5,086 bases of DNA from Acidobacteriota bacterium. GTDB taxonomy: Bacteria > Acidobacteriota > Terriglobia > Bryobacterales > JACQDG01. The notes beneath the pieces were generated by a model. It was not told the DNA's origin. It saw only the letters and a program-made list of their open reading frames with translations, and searched no databases. The number at the start of each line of letters is the position of its first letter. Position 1 is the stretch's first letter. This document shows positions 1 to 5,086 of the stretch, piece after piece. Made by a program: the position numbers and the translations under genes. The stretch spans positions 1 through 5,086 of the forward strand of contig JACQDI010000579.1 in the NCBI GenBank assembly GCA_016201195.1, written 5' to 3'.

Positions 1-253
1 ACACGAGGCGCGCCGGTGTGGAATCATCGTAGCGGAAGGTGCGCGGATTGGGCTCGGCCGGCGGTCCATACGCGAGGTCGCGCCCGTTCTCACACTGGCA
101 GTGCAGCTCATCGTGGCTGAAGTGATGCGTGGTATAAGCGCGGCCCCGCTCCAGCAAAACCACCGACAGCCCGGCCTCGGCCAGCTCTTTGGCCATCACG
201 CCTCCGCCGGCGCCCGACCCCACGACCACGGCATTTACTTTTCGGTTGGCCAT
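1..253 (-). CDS. GMC-family FAD oxidoreductase, N-terminal 84 residues (partial)
   Basis: This is the large catalytic subunit of a periplasmic-type sugar/alcohol dehydrogenase, reading off the left edge of the window. The start ATG (253-251) shares its A with the TAA stop of the upstream small-subunit gene, so translation is probably coupled; a purine run (AAAGGG) lies just before it. Residues 9-18 (VVVGSGAGGG) are the dinucleotide-binding Rossmann loop, and E35 after the second strand (VVLLERG) is the usual ligand of the FAD adenosine ribose. The later stretch around residues 62-73 (YGPPAEPNPRTF) also fits GMC dehydrogenases paired with Gluconate_2-dh3 subunits. There is no signal peptide: the Rossmann strand begins within ten residues of the start. 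Export would therefore depend on the partner's Tat signal. The substrate cannot be read; gluconate, glucose, or C3 of a glucoside are family precedents. The C-terminal catalytic His/Asn region is outside the window. Confidence 0.93.
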   Translation of the reverse strand, partial: MANRKVNAVVVGSGAGGGVMAKELAEAGLSVVLLERGRAYTTHHFSHDELHCQCENGRDLAYGPPAEPNPRTFRYDDSTPARLV

Positions 254-741
254 TACCCTTTGAAGCCGATCATCTTCCACGATACGGAATTGCGATTGCC
301 GCCATACTTGGGATCGCCGTAATAGCCCTCCATGGTGTGCTGGCGGACCAGGGCGAAAAACTCGCCCCCCTTGCCCGGATCCTTTTCGAGCTGCTGAAGA
401 AGGGCCAACTGCTGCTCCCAGTTCAGGTCCGTATAGGCGCTCCCATGCTTAGCACGACTCACCTTGTCCACCAGAGCCAGACCTTGGTTGTAATCCTTGC
501 GGAATCGGCGCAGTTCACCGGCCAACGAGCCATCAATGTAGTAGAGCACGCCAGCCTCTTTCGCCCCGGGGTAGTCGTCGGCGGGAATGATTTGCTCGCA
601 AATCCCCGCGAGCGTGCGGGCCTGGTCAACCGTGAAGATCCGGCACCCCGGCGCAAGCGGCCGATTCGGGCGCCCCTGCGCCCAGACCCGGCCGAGCGAA
701 GCGAGTACCGCTTGGAGAAAGGTGCGTCTTACCGGGTTCAT
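253..741 (-). CDS. Gluconate 2-dehydrogenase subunit 3 family protein (Tat-exported small subunit)
   Basis: This 162-residue protein is the small subunit that accompanies GMC-type flavin dehydrogenases (Gluconate_2-dh3 family; relatives are the gamma subunit of FAD glucose dehydrogenase and LacC-type subunits of glucoside 3-dehydrogenase). Residues 1-23 form a Tat-type signal: twin arginine R5-R6 in VRRTFLQ, a short hydrophobic stretch, and a likely cleavage after VWA (19-21). Family blocks that can be seen are ICEQIIPADD (47-56), PGAKEAGVLYYID (58-70), YNQGLALVD (84-92) and the highly conserved C-terminal block HTMEGYYGDPKYGGNRN (135-151) ending SWKMIGF (154-160). Its role is to stabilise the flavoprotein and carry it through the Tat pathway; it has no haem or Fe-S motif. 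It precedes the GMC gene with a 1-base overlap, so the two form an operon. The ATG at 741 was chosen because it places the twin arginine at positions 5-6 and lies just downstream of a -10-like box. The family call is firm; the substrate is unknown. Confidence 0.95.
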   Translation of the reverse strand: MNPVRRTFLQAVLASLGRVWAQGRPNRPLAPGCRIFTVDQARTLAGICEQIIPADDYPGAKEAGVLYYIDGSLAGELRRFRKDYNQGLALVDKVSRAKHGSAYTDLNWEQQLALLQQLEKDPGKGGEFFALVRQHTMEGYYGDPKYGGNRNSVSWKMIGFKG

Positions 742-751
742 GAGGGCTACC

Positions 752-757
752 AGTATA
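752..757 (-). promoter_or_regulatory. Candidate -10 box (TATACT) for the dehydrogenase operon
   Basis: Read on the minus strand, TATACT lies 10 nt before the ATG at 741. Transcription from it would start about 3-5 nt before the start codon, giving an almost leaderless mRNA. No Shine-Dalgarno sequence lies between box and ATG (GGTAGCCCTC). No good TTGACA-like -35 sits at 16-18 nt; that position is occupied by the AT-rich octamer repeat. Assigned by pattern only. Confidence 0.45.
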
Positions 758-760
758 CCG

Positions 761-792
761 AATTAAGAAATTAAGAGATTAAGGAATTGAGG
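761..792. repeat. Degenerate 8-bp tandem repeat, four units
   Basis: Four consecutive octamers occur: AATTAAGA (761-768), AATTAAGA (769-776), GATTAAGG (777-784) and AATTGAGG (785-792), followed by a decayed fifth, AAGGAACA (793-800). The first two are identical. The block is strikingly AT-rich within GC-rich surroundings and fills the expected -35 region of the minus-strand dehydrogenase promoter. It could be a simple slippage repeat or a spacing element; no known family is recognised. Confidence 0.8.
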
Positions 793-805
793 AAGGAACA
801 CCGGC

Positions 806-838
806 GCCGTCAACGGAGCCGTGCCGTCAACGGAACCG
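806..838. repeat. Two direct copies of a 16-bp element at 17-bp period, each with a CCGT-CA-ACGG dyad
   Basis: GCCGTCAACGGAGCCG (806-821) is repeated as GCCGTCAACGGAACCG (823-838), differing at one base of 16. Each copy contains a perfect 4+4 inverted repeat, CCGT-CA-ACGG (807-816 and 824-833). The pair lies between the two divergent genes, roughly 40-70 bp upstream of the isomerase start, a position typical of activator sites. It may be a pair of operator half-sites for a dimeric regulator of the sugar genes, or simply a small duplication. The regulator is not in the window. Confidence 0.6.
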
Positions 839-861
839 AGCCCCTGTGCGAAGATCCGCGC

Positions 862-867
862 TATAAT
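862..867 (+). promoter_or_regulatory. Consensus -10 box (TATAAT) for the isomerase gene, probably leaderless
   Basis: A perfect TATAAT lies 7 nt before the ATG at 875, so transcription should begin at or within a base or two of the start codon. The intervening bases (TGCCGCC) contain no ribosome binding site, which agrees with a leaderless transcript. The position 17 nt upstream (839-844, AGCCCC) is not a -35 match. The 17-bp-period dyads lie just further upstream. Confidence 0.6.
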
Positions 868-874
868 TGCCGCC

Positions 875-1792
875 ATGACAACCTGCACCCGCCGCCAGAT
901 TCTGGCCGCCTCCGCGATGGCCCCGCTGGCCCGCGTGCTTCGCGCCGCCACCTTGTCGCAGATCCGCCTCGGCGTCACCACCGACGAGATCGACGAGGAC
1001 GTGCTGACCGCCATCCGCTTCCTGCGCCGCTTCGGACTGTCCTACGCCGAGGTGCGCAATATCTGGGGCAAGTACAACACCTCCCAGCCGCTCGAGAAGA
1101 TCCGCGAGGCGCAGGCCTTGTTCCAGGAGCACGGCATCCGTGTGTCCATCCTGGGGACAGCTTTTTTAAAGATTCCTCTGCCGCCCGACACCCCCGAGGG
1201 GCGCCGGAGGCTCGACGAGGAGTGGAAACTGCTCGACGGCGCCATGGAGCGGGCGAAGATCCTCGGCACGGACAAGATCCGTGTCTTCGCCTTCACCTAC
1301 CGCGAGGGTGAATCTCCCGACGCCAATGCCAATTCCCGAATCTACGAACTGGTCCGCGAAGCCGCGCGCCGGGCCAAAGCCCGCAACTTCCGCTTGGCCT
1401 GCGAAAACGTCGGCGGCAGCTACGTTTCGACCGGCGCCCAGGCGGCGAAGCTGCTGAAAGCAGTTGCCGACGCTAACTTCGGCCTCACCTGGGATCCTAA
1501 CAACGCCGGCGCTTCCGGCGAGCGCGCCTTTCCCGATGGCTACCGCCTGCTCGATCCGGCGCGCATCTTCCACGTGCATCTCCGCGATTACCGCCACAAG
1601 CCGGACGGCAAGGCCGAGTGGTGCGCGGTCGGCGAAGGAGAGTTCAACAACCTGGGCCAGCTCCGGACGCTTCTAAAAGACGGCTACAAGGAAACCTTCA
1701 CCCTGGAAACCCACTACCGCAGCCCGAAAGGCAAAGCGCGTGCCAGCGAAACCTCGTTGACTGCCTTGCTGAAAGTGATCGAGCAGGTATAG
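875..1792 (+). CDS. Tat-exported sugar phosphate isomerase/epimerase-like TIM barrel
   Basis: This 305-residue protein belongs to the xylose-isomerase-like TIM-barrel family (AP_endonuc_2), which covers metal-dependent sugar isomerases, epimerases and some lyases acting on oxidised sugars. The family name 'sugar phosphate' says little about its true substrate. An N-terminal Tat-type signal has R6-R7 in TRRQIL followed by AASAMAPLARVL (11-22), with the mature barrel starting near residue 28 (SQIRLGVTTDE). Likely metal ligands stand at the usual strand ends: E177 (LACENVGG), D207 (LTWDPNN), H233 or H235 (FHVHLRD) and E278 (TLETHY). An in-frame GTG at 821 would add 18 residues, but it falls inside the direct repeat and would bury the Tat signal, so the ATG at 875 is preferred. 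It is transcribed away from the GMC/small-subunit operon. An enzyme working on the dehydrogenase product in the periplasm is a reasonable inference but is not shown. Codons TTT-TTA (F97-L98) sit in a T6 run, unusual in this GC-rich gene. Confidence 0.9.
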   Translation: MTTCTRRQILAASAMAPLARVLRAATLSQIRLGVTTDEIDEDVLTAIRFLRRFGLSYAEVRNIWGKYNTSQPLEKIREAQALFQEHGIRVSILGTAFLKIPLPPDTPEGRRRLDEEWKLLDGAMERAKILGTDKIRVFAFTYREGESPDANANSRIYELVREAARRAKARNFRLACENVGGSYVSTGAQAAKLLKAVADANFGLTWDPNNAGASGERAFPDGYRLLDPARIFHVHLRDYRHKPDGKAEWCAVGEGEFNNLGQLRTLLKDGYKETFTLETHYRSPKGKARASETSLTALLKVIEQV

Positions 1793-1942
1793 AGCAGAAG
1801 ACAGAATACACCTGCCGCTCGTCCCCTGGACGTACAACCAAAGTCCTAAGGCCAAACCCTGGCGGAAAACCAGTGTTGTCTCCATGACTAGAGTACCAGT
1901 GCTCCATTGAAGACCAGCGGGCAGATCCGTCAATAATACGGA
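1793..1942. other. Intergenic gap between isomerase and c-di-GMP gene, little structure
   Basis: These 150 bases hold no supportable gene. I see no GC-rich stem followed by a T-run to end the isomerase transcript; the best fold is a weak CTGG/CCAG stem (1859-1873). ACCAGTG occurs twice (1869-1875 and 1895-1901), 26 bp apart, which may be chance. The gap is somewhat less GC-rich than the flanking genes. It should contain the promoter of the downstream gene. Confidence 0.5.
1932..1937 (+). promoter_or_regulatory. Weak candidate -10 box (AATAAT) before the PAS-GGDEF-EAL gene
   Basis: AATAAT ends 5 nt before the ATG at 1943 (an overlapping TAATAC ends 3 nt before it). TTGAAG (1907-1912) is a possible -35, but at a long 19-bp spacing from AATAAT. 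The geometry resembles the near-leaderless arrangement at the isomerase gene, but the box is rather close to the start codon. The TAA within this box (1934-1936) is an in-frame stop, so no earlier start is possible for the gene. Confidence 0.25.
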
Positions 1943-4351
1943 ATGGCGCCCCACTGCCGGCCCTGGCTGGCTCGTATAAGCATTTGGGCGGTTGCGGTTT
2001 GTCTGCCATTCCCAGCATCGGCGGAGCCCTTGTACAATCTGGCGGTCTCCTGCCTGCTCCACCGTTTTTCGTTCGACATGCTGCCCCCCTGGTCGCACAT
2101 CTGGTTGCTTCGCGCGCCTTTGCTCCTCGGCGCCGTTCTTCTAGTCCGCGCCTACTGGCGCCGGCGCCTGAGACTGTACCTGGAGCAGCAGCGGCAGCTC
2201 GAGTTGGCGGTCGAGCAAAGGACCTGCGAGTTGCACCTGGAAAAGGAAAAATACCGCGCCATCGTCGATACGACCAAGGAGTGGATCTGGGCCACCGACC
2301 AGGCTGGCCGCATCTCCTACAGCAACCCGGCGGCACAGGCGATGCTCGGCTATTCGGCTGAGGAGCTCACGGGCCAGGACCGGCTCGCCTTCGTCCACCA
2401 CGAGGACCGCCGGGCCCTCGAGCACATGCTGCCGGGCCTGGTCGCCGATAAGTGCGGCTGGACGGGCCTGGTCCTGCGCTGGCGGCACAAGAACGGCCGC
2501 TACCTGTATCTCGAAAGCAACGCCGTTCCCGTCCTCGACGGCGCCGGAACGGTGACCGGCTATCGCGGCGCCGACCGGGACATCACCGAGCGGAAACAGG
2601 CCGAGGAGGCGTTACGCGAGAGCGAAAAGCGTTACAAGCTGGCCGTCAACGGCGCCAACGACGGGCTGTGGGACTGGAACTTGCAGACCGGCGAAGTCTA
2701 CTACTCGCCCCGCTGGAAATCCATGCTCGGATACGAAGAAGCCGAAATCGGTTCCAGACCCGATGAATGGTTTTCCCGTGTTCACCCGGAAGACCTGGGC
2801 CGGCTGAAGATGGAGATCGGCGTCCACCTGGAAGGGCAGAACCAGAACTTCCAGCACGAGCACCGCATGTGCCACAAGGACGGCAGCTACCGCTGGATGC
2901 TCAGCCGCGGGCTGGCCGTGCTGGATGACAGCGGCAACCCCTTGCGCATGGCCGGCTCCCAGGCCGATATCACCGCGCGGAAGCAAGCCGAGGAGCGGCT
3001 GCTGCATGATGCGTTCCACGACGAGCTGACCGGCCTGCCCAACCGCAACCTGTTCCTGGAACGCCTGGAGCGCGCGGCGATCCGCGCCCAGCGCCGCGAC
3101 AACTATCAGTTCGCCGTACTGTTCCTCGACCTGGACCGCTTCAAGGTCATCAACGACAGCCTGGGCCACCTGGTCGGTGACCAGTTGCTGGTCGGCATCG
3201 CCCGGCGCCTGCAGGAGTGTCTGCGCCTGGGCGACACCGTGGCCCGCGTCGGTGGTGACGAGTTCGTGATCCTGCTCGACGAGCTACAGGCCGTCCACGA
3301 CGCCACCCAGCTCGCCGAGCGCATCCAGCGCGAGTTCAGCCGGCCCTTCAACCTGGGCGGCCACGAGGTGTTCACCAGCGCCAGCATCGGCATTGCCTTG
3401 AACAACACCAGCTACGAAAGGCCGGAGGACATACTGCGCGACGCCGACACCGTCATGTACCGGGCCAAGGCGCTGGGCAAGGCGCGCCACGAGGTGTTTC
3501 ACTCCGGCCTCCACGCACACGCCGTCGAGCGCATGCGCCTGGAGACCGACCTGCGAAAGGCCCTCGACCGGCAGGAGTTTCTGCTCTATTACCAACCCAT
3601 CGTCGCGCGGGTCACCGGCGAAATCTCCAGCCTGGAAGCGCTGCTGCGCTGGAAACACCCCGAGCGCGGCCTGATCATGCCCTCGCAGTTCATCCCGGTG
3701 GCCGAAGAGACGGGGATGATCCTGCCCCTGGGCGAATGGGCCCTCCGCACCGCCTGCGCCCAGAACAAGGCCTGGCAGGAGGCCGGGTTTGCCCACGTGC
3801 GCGTGGCGGTCAACCTCTCCGGGCGCCAGTTCAAGCAACCCGACTTCCCGCAAATGATCGCGCGCACCCTGGAAGAAACGGGCCTCCAGCCGCAGCACCT
3901 GGAGCTGGAGCTGACTGAAAGCATCGTGCTGAATTACGCGCCGAGCACCCTGAAGACCCTCGAGCAGTTGAGCGCCATGGGCATCCGCATCTCCATCGAC
4001 GACTTCGGCACCGGCTATTCCTCGCTGCGCTACCTGCACCAGTTCCCCATCAGCGCGCTCAAAATCGACCACTCCTTCATCAGCGACATCATTGCCAACC
4101 CGGACGGGGCGGCCATCGCCAAAGCCATCATTGAGTTGGGCCACAGCCTCAAGCTGAGCGTGGTTGCCGAAGGCGTGGAAACCGAGGAGCAACTGGATTT
4201 CCTCAGCCGGCACCAGTGCGATGAGATGCAGGGTTATGTCTTCGGCCACCCGGCCCCACCCGAAAAGACCACCAAGCTGCTGGAGGGAAGGCTGTTTCTG
4301 GCGCCGTTCTCCGGCGCTGCCCGCCGTGCACCACTCTATATACTTAGATAG
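1943..4351 (+). CDS. Membrane-anchored PAS-PAS-GGDEF-EAL protein, predicted bifunctional c-di-GMP cyclase/phosphodiesterase
   Basis: This 802-residue signalling protein would make and/or degrade cyclic di-GMP at the inner membrane. In order: a signal-like hydrophobic stretch (12-27, ending ASA), a membrane span (about 53-71) followed by RRRLRLY, a coiled-coil linker (73-106, with LAVEQRTCEL), PAS 1 (about 104-218), PAS 2 (about 231-348), GGDEF (about 354-518) and EAL (about 530-780). The cyclase site is intact (GGDEF 437-441), and an inhibitory I-site RxxD (R428-D431) stands exactly five residues before it. The EAL domain keeps its known catalytic motifs: EALLR (565-569), N624 in VNLSG, E656 in ELELTES, DDFGTG (686-691), K707 in LKID, E743 in AEGVE and Q763 in DEMQGY. 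Both activities are thus possible; which dominates cannot be told. The PAS domains lack an obvious cofactor signature. The ATG at 1943 is the first possible start because a TAA lies six bases upstream. The region between signal and membrane span is very short for a sensor of this kind. Confidence 0.96.
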   Translation: MAPHCRPWLARISIWAVAVCLPFPASAEPLYNLAVSCLLHRFSFDMLPPWSHIWLLRAPLLLGAVLLVRAYWRRRLRLYLEQQRQLELAVEQRTCELHLEKEKYRAIVDTTKEWIWATDQAGRISYSNPAAQAMLGYSAEELTGQDRLAFVHHEDRRALEHMLPGLVADKCGWTGLVLRWRHKNGRYLYLESNAVPVLDGAGTVTGYRGADRDITERKQAEEALRESEKRYKLAVNGANDGLWDWNLQTGEVYYSPRWKSMLGYEEAEIGSRPDEWFSRVHPEDLGRLKMEIGVHLEGQNQNFQHEHRMCHKDGSYRWMLSRGLAVLDDSGNPLRMAGSQADITARKQAEERLLHDAFHDELTGLPNRNLFLERLERAAIRAQRRDNYQFAVLFLDLDRFKVINDSLGHLVGDQLLVGIARRLQECLRLGDTVARVGGDEFVILLDELQAVHDATQLAERIQREFSRPFNLGGHEVFTSASIGIALNNTSYERPEDILRDADTVMYRAKALGKARHEVFHSGLHAHAVERMRLETDLRKALDRQEFLLYYQPIVARVTGEISSLEALLRWKHPERGLIMPSQFIPVAEETGMILPLGEWALRTACAQNKAWQEAGFAHVRVAVNLSGRQFKQPDFPQMIARTLEETGLQPQHLELELTESIVLNYAPSTLKTLEQLSAMGIRISIDDFGTGYSSLRYLHQFPISALKIDHSFISDIIANPDGAAIAKAIIELGHSLKLSVVAEGVETEEQLDFLSRHQCDEMQGYVFGHPAPPEKTTKLLEGRLFLAPFSGAARRAPLYILR

Positions 4352-4375
4352 TTCTCATCACTATGAGCCAGGCAA

Positions 4376-4397
4376 CGCGGAGCCGCGCCCTTGTTTT
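4376..4397 (+). terminator. Possible weak terminator after the GGDEF-EAL gene
   Basis: A short GC-rich palindrome, CGCG-GAGC-CGCG (4376-4387), is followed three bases later by a T-rich run (TTGTTTT, 4391-4397), 24 bp past the stop codon. Just before it is another perfect small hairpin, CTCAT-CACT-ATGAG (4354-4367). Stems of four to five pairs are short for an intrinsic terminator, so this is tentative. Confidence 0.35.
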
Positions 4398-4405
4398 CAT
4401 TCGCC

Positions 4406-4426
4406 TTGATTGGCGGCCATCAATTT
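4406..4426 (+). terminator. Hairpin between convergent genes, possible terminator
   Basis: TTGAT (4406-4410) pairs with ATCAA (4419-4423). After a bulged T, GG (4412-4413) pairs with CC (4417-4418) around a CGG loop, and TTT follows on the plus strand. It sits midway in the 97-bp gap between two converging genes. On the minus strand no T-run follows, so it would serve only the c-di-GMP gene, if any. Confidence 0.25.
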
Positions 4427-4448
4427 CCTTCACACTTCGGGTCCTGCG

Positions 4449-5086
4449 CTACCCGCTGACCACGGCCCGAATCACCTTGCCCCCGAAGTCGGTCAGCTTC
4501 TCGTGCCGGCCATTGTGCAGGTACCACAGCCGGTTCTGGTCGAGACCCAGCAGGTGCAGCAGCGTGGCGTGGAAATCCCGTATGTGGCAGCGCTCGCCCA
4601 CCGCCCGCACGCCCAGCTCGTCGGTCTCGCCGATCACCTGGCCGCCCCGGACGCCGCCGCCGGCGAACCACATGGTGAAGCCGTGCGGGTTGTGGTCGCG
4701 CCCGTTGCCGCTCTGGGTCATCGGCAGGCGGCCGAATTCGCTGCCCCAGACGACCAGCGTCGAGTCCAGCAGCCCGCGCTGCTTGAGGTCCCGGAGCAGC
4801 GCGGCGATCGGCTGGTCGGTTAGCGAGCACATCTTCTCGTGGTTGGCCACCAGGTGGCTGTGGGCGTCCCACTGCATGCTGATCGGTCCGCCGCCCGAGT
4901 AAACCTGGACAAAACGCACCCCGCGCTCCACCATCCGCCGGGCCAGCAGCAGCCGCGTGCCGAACTCGGCGCAGTGCTTCTGATCCAGGCCGTACATCCG
5001 CCGGGTCGCCTCGCTTTCCTTGGAAACATCCACCGCTTCCGGGGCGTGGCTCTGCATCCGAAACGCCAGCTCGTAGGAGCTGATAC
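4449..5086 (-). CDS. DUF1501 family protein, C-terminal 211 residues (partial)
   Basis: This is the C-terminal half of a DUF1501 protein, a sulfatase/alkaline-phosphatase-fold family abundant in Planctomycetes, Verrucomicrobia and Acidobacteria, usually exported by a Tat signal and often encoded beside a DUF1549/DUF1553 cytochrome-type protein. The frame is open to the right edge; the ATG at 5057 is internal, because the conserved ISSYELAFR block lies upstream of it. Numbering from the first complete codon in view, family blocks are LLLARRMVERGVRFVQVY (46-63), WDAHSH (72-77), LKQRGLLDSTLVVWGSEFGR (100-119), GRDHNPHGFTMW (128-139), GGQVIGETDE (147-156) and DFHATLLHLLGLD (170-182). The Asp/His residues in WDAH, GRDHNPHG and DFHAT are those expected to bind metal in this fold. 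The protein ends in VVSG at a TAG. It converges on the c-di-GMP gene. No substrate has been clearly assigned to the family, and its start, signal peptide and operon partner lie outside the window. Confidence 0.93.
   Translation of the reverse strand, partial: ISSYELAFRMQSHAPEAVDVSKESEATRRMYGLDQKHCAEFGTRLLLARRMVERGVRFVQVYSGGGPISMQWDAHSHLVANHEKMCSLTDQPIAALLRDLKQRGLLDSTLVVWGSEFGRLPMTQSGNGRDHNPHGFTMWFAGGGVRGGQVIGETDELGVRAVGERCHIRDFHATLLHLLGLDQNRLWYLHNGRHEKLTDFGGKVIRAVVSG

Noticed and set aside
101..774. Plus-strand open frames at 101-322 and 337-774
   Set aside because: They are antisense to the GMC and small-subunit genes, whose protein families are unmistakable; their translations resemble no family and are typical of GC-rich shadow frames.
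821..874. An upstream GTG start for the isomerase gene adding 18 residues
   Set aside because: The GTG lies within the 17-bp-period repeat and before the consensus TATAAT. The extension would place residues ahead of a clean Tat signal that begins properly at the ATG at 875.
1869..1901. ACCAGTG direct repeat at 26-bp spacing before the c-di-GMP gene
   Set aside because: Only seven bases match and there is no symmetry or conserved flank; chance is an adequate explanation.
2582..3001. Repeated ITERKQAEEAL / ITARKQAEERL coding segments as a DNA repeat
   Set aside because: These are the standard ends of the two PAS-PAC modules; the similarity is at protein level and expected for tandem PAS domains.
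3284..4249. A long minus-strand open frame (321 codons) opposite the EAL region
   Set aside because: It is antisense to the conserved GGDEF-EAL coding sequence and its translation shows low-complexity Gly/Ala/Val/Leu/Gln content with no recognisable motif.
4363..4902. Plus-strand open frames starting at 4363 and 4410
   Set aside because: They run antisense to the DUF1501 gene and gave no recognisable protein; the Arg/Ser/Pro-rich translation is typical of a shadow frame.
5055..5057. ATG at 5057 (minus strand) as the start of the DUF1501 gene
   Set aside because: The frame stays open to the window edge and encodes the conserved ISSYELAFR block upstream of this Met, so it is internal and the gene is truncated by the window.

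Overview
The window looks like chromosomal DNA of a GC-rich, probably soil-type bacterium. The gene set suggests an Acidobacteriota member of the Solibacter/Bryobacter kind: a GMC oxidoreductase paired with a Gluconate_2-dh3 subunit, a Tat-exported xylose-isomerase-like TIM barrel, a DUF1501 protein, and a PAS-GGDEF-EAL protein whose membrane anchor resembles that of acidobacterial propeller sensors. Planctomycetes and Verrucomicrobia share several of these families. The assignment is by family recognition only, with no phylogenetic marker in view.

Layout. Positions 1-741 (minus strand) hold a two-gene operon: a Tat-signal small subunit of a gluconate/glucoside dehydrogenase (253-741), whose stop codon overlaps by one base the start of a GMC flavoprotein (253-1, cut by the window edge). 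A 133-bp divergent intergenic region (742-874) contains two -10-like boxes, one per direction and each almost touching its start codon, a degenerate 8-bp tandem repeat, and two copies of a 16-bp element at 17-bp spacing, each holding a small dyad. Positions 875-1792 (plus) encode a Tat-exported sugar isomerase/epimerase-like TIM barrel. After a 150-bp gap with no clear terminator, 1943-4351 (plus) encodes an 802-residue membrane-anchored PAS-PAS-GGDEF-EAL protein with both catalytic signatures intact. A 97-bp convergent gap with small hairpins separates it from the C-terminal part of a DUF1501 protein (5086-4449, minus), cut by the right edge.

How it may fit together. The left three genes plausibly form an envelope sugar-oxidation unit: a flavin dehydrogenase exported by hitch-hiking on its Tat-bearing partner, and a divergently transcribed exported TIM-barrel enzyme that could act on the oxidised (keto) sugar. 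This is inferred from family precedent (glucoside 3-dehydrogenase, FAD glucose dehydrogenase) and gene order. The c-di-GMP protein and the DUF1501 gene have no evident functional tie to that unit. I found no RNA genes, insertion sequences, CRISPR arrays, attachment sites or origins, and no clearly undescribed system. The most unusual stretch is the divergent control region at 742-874.
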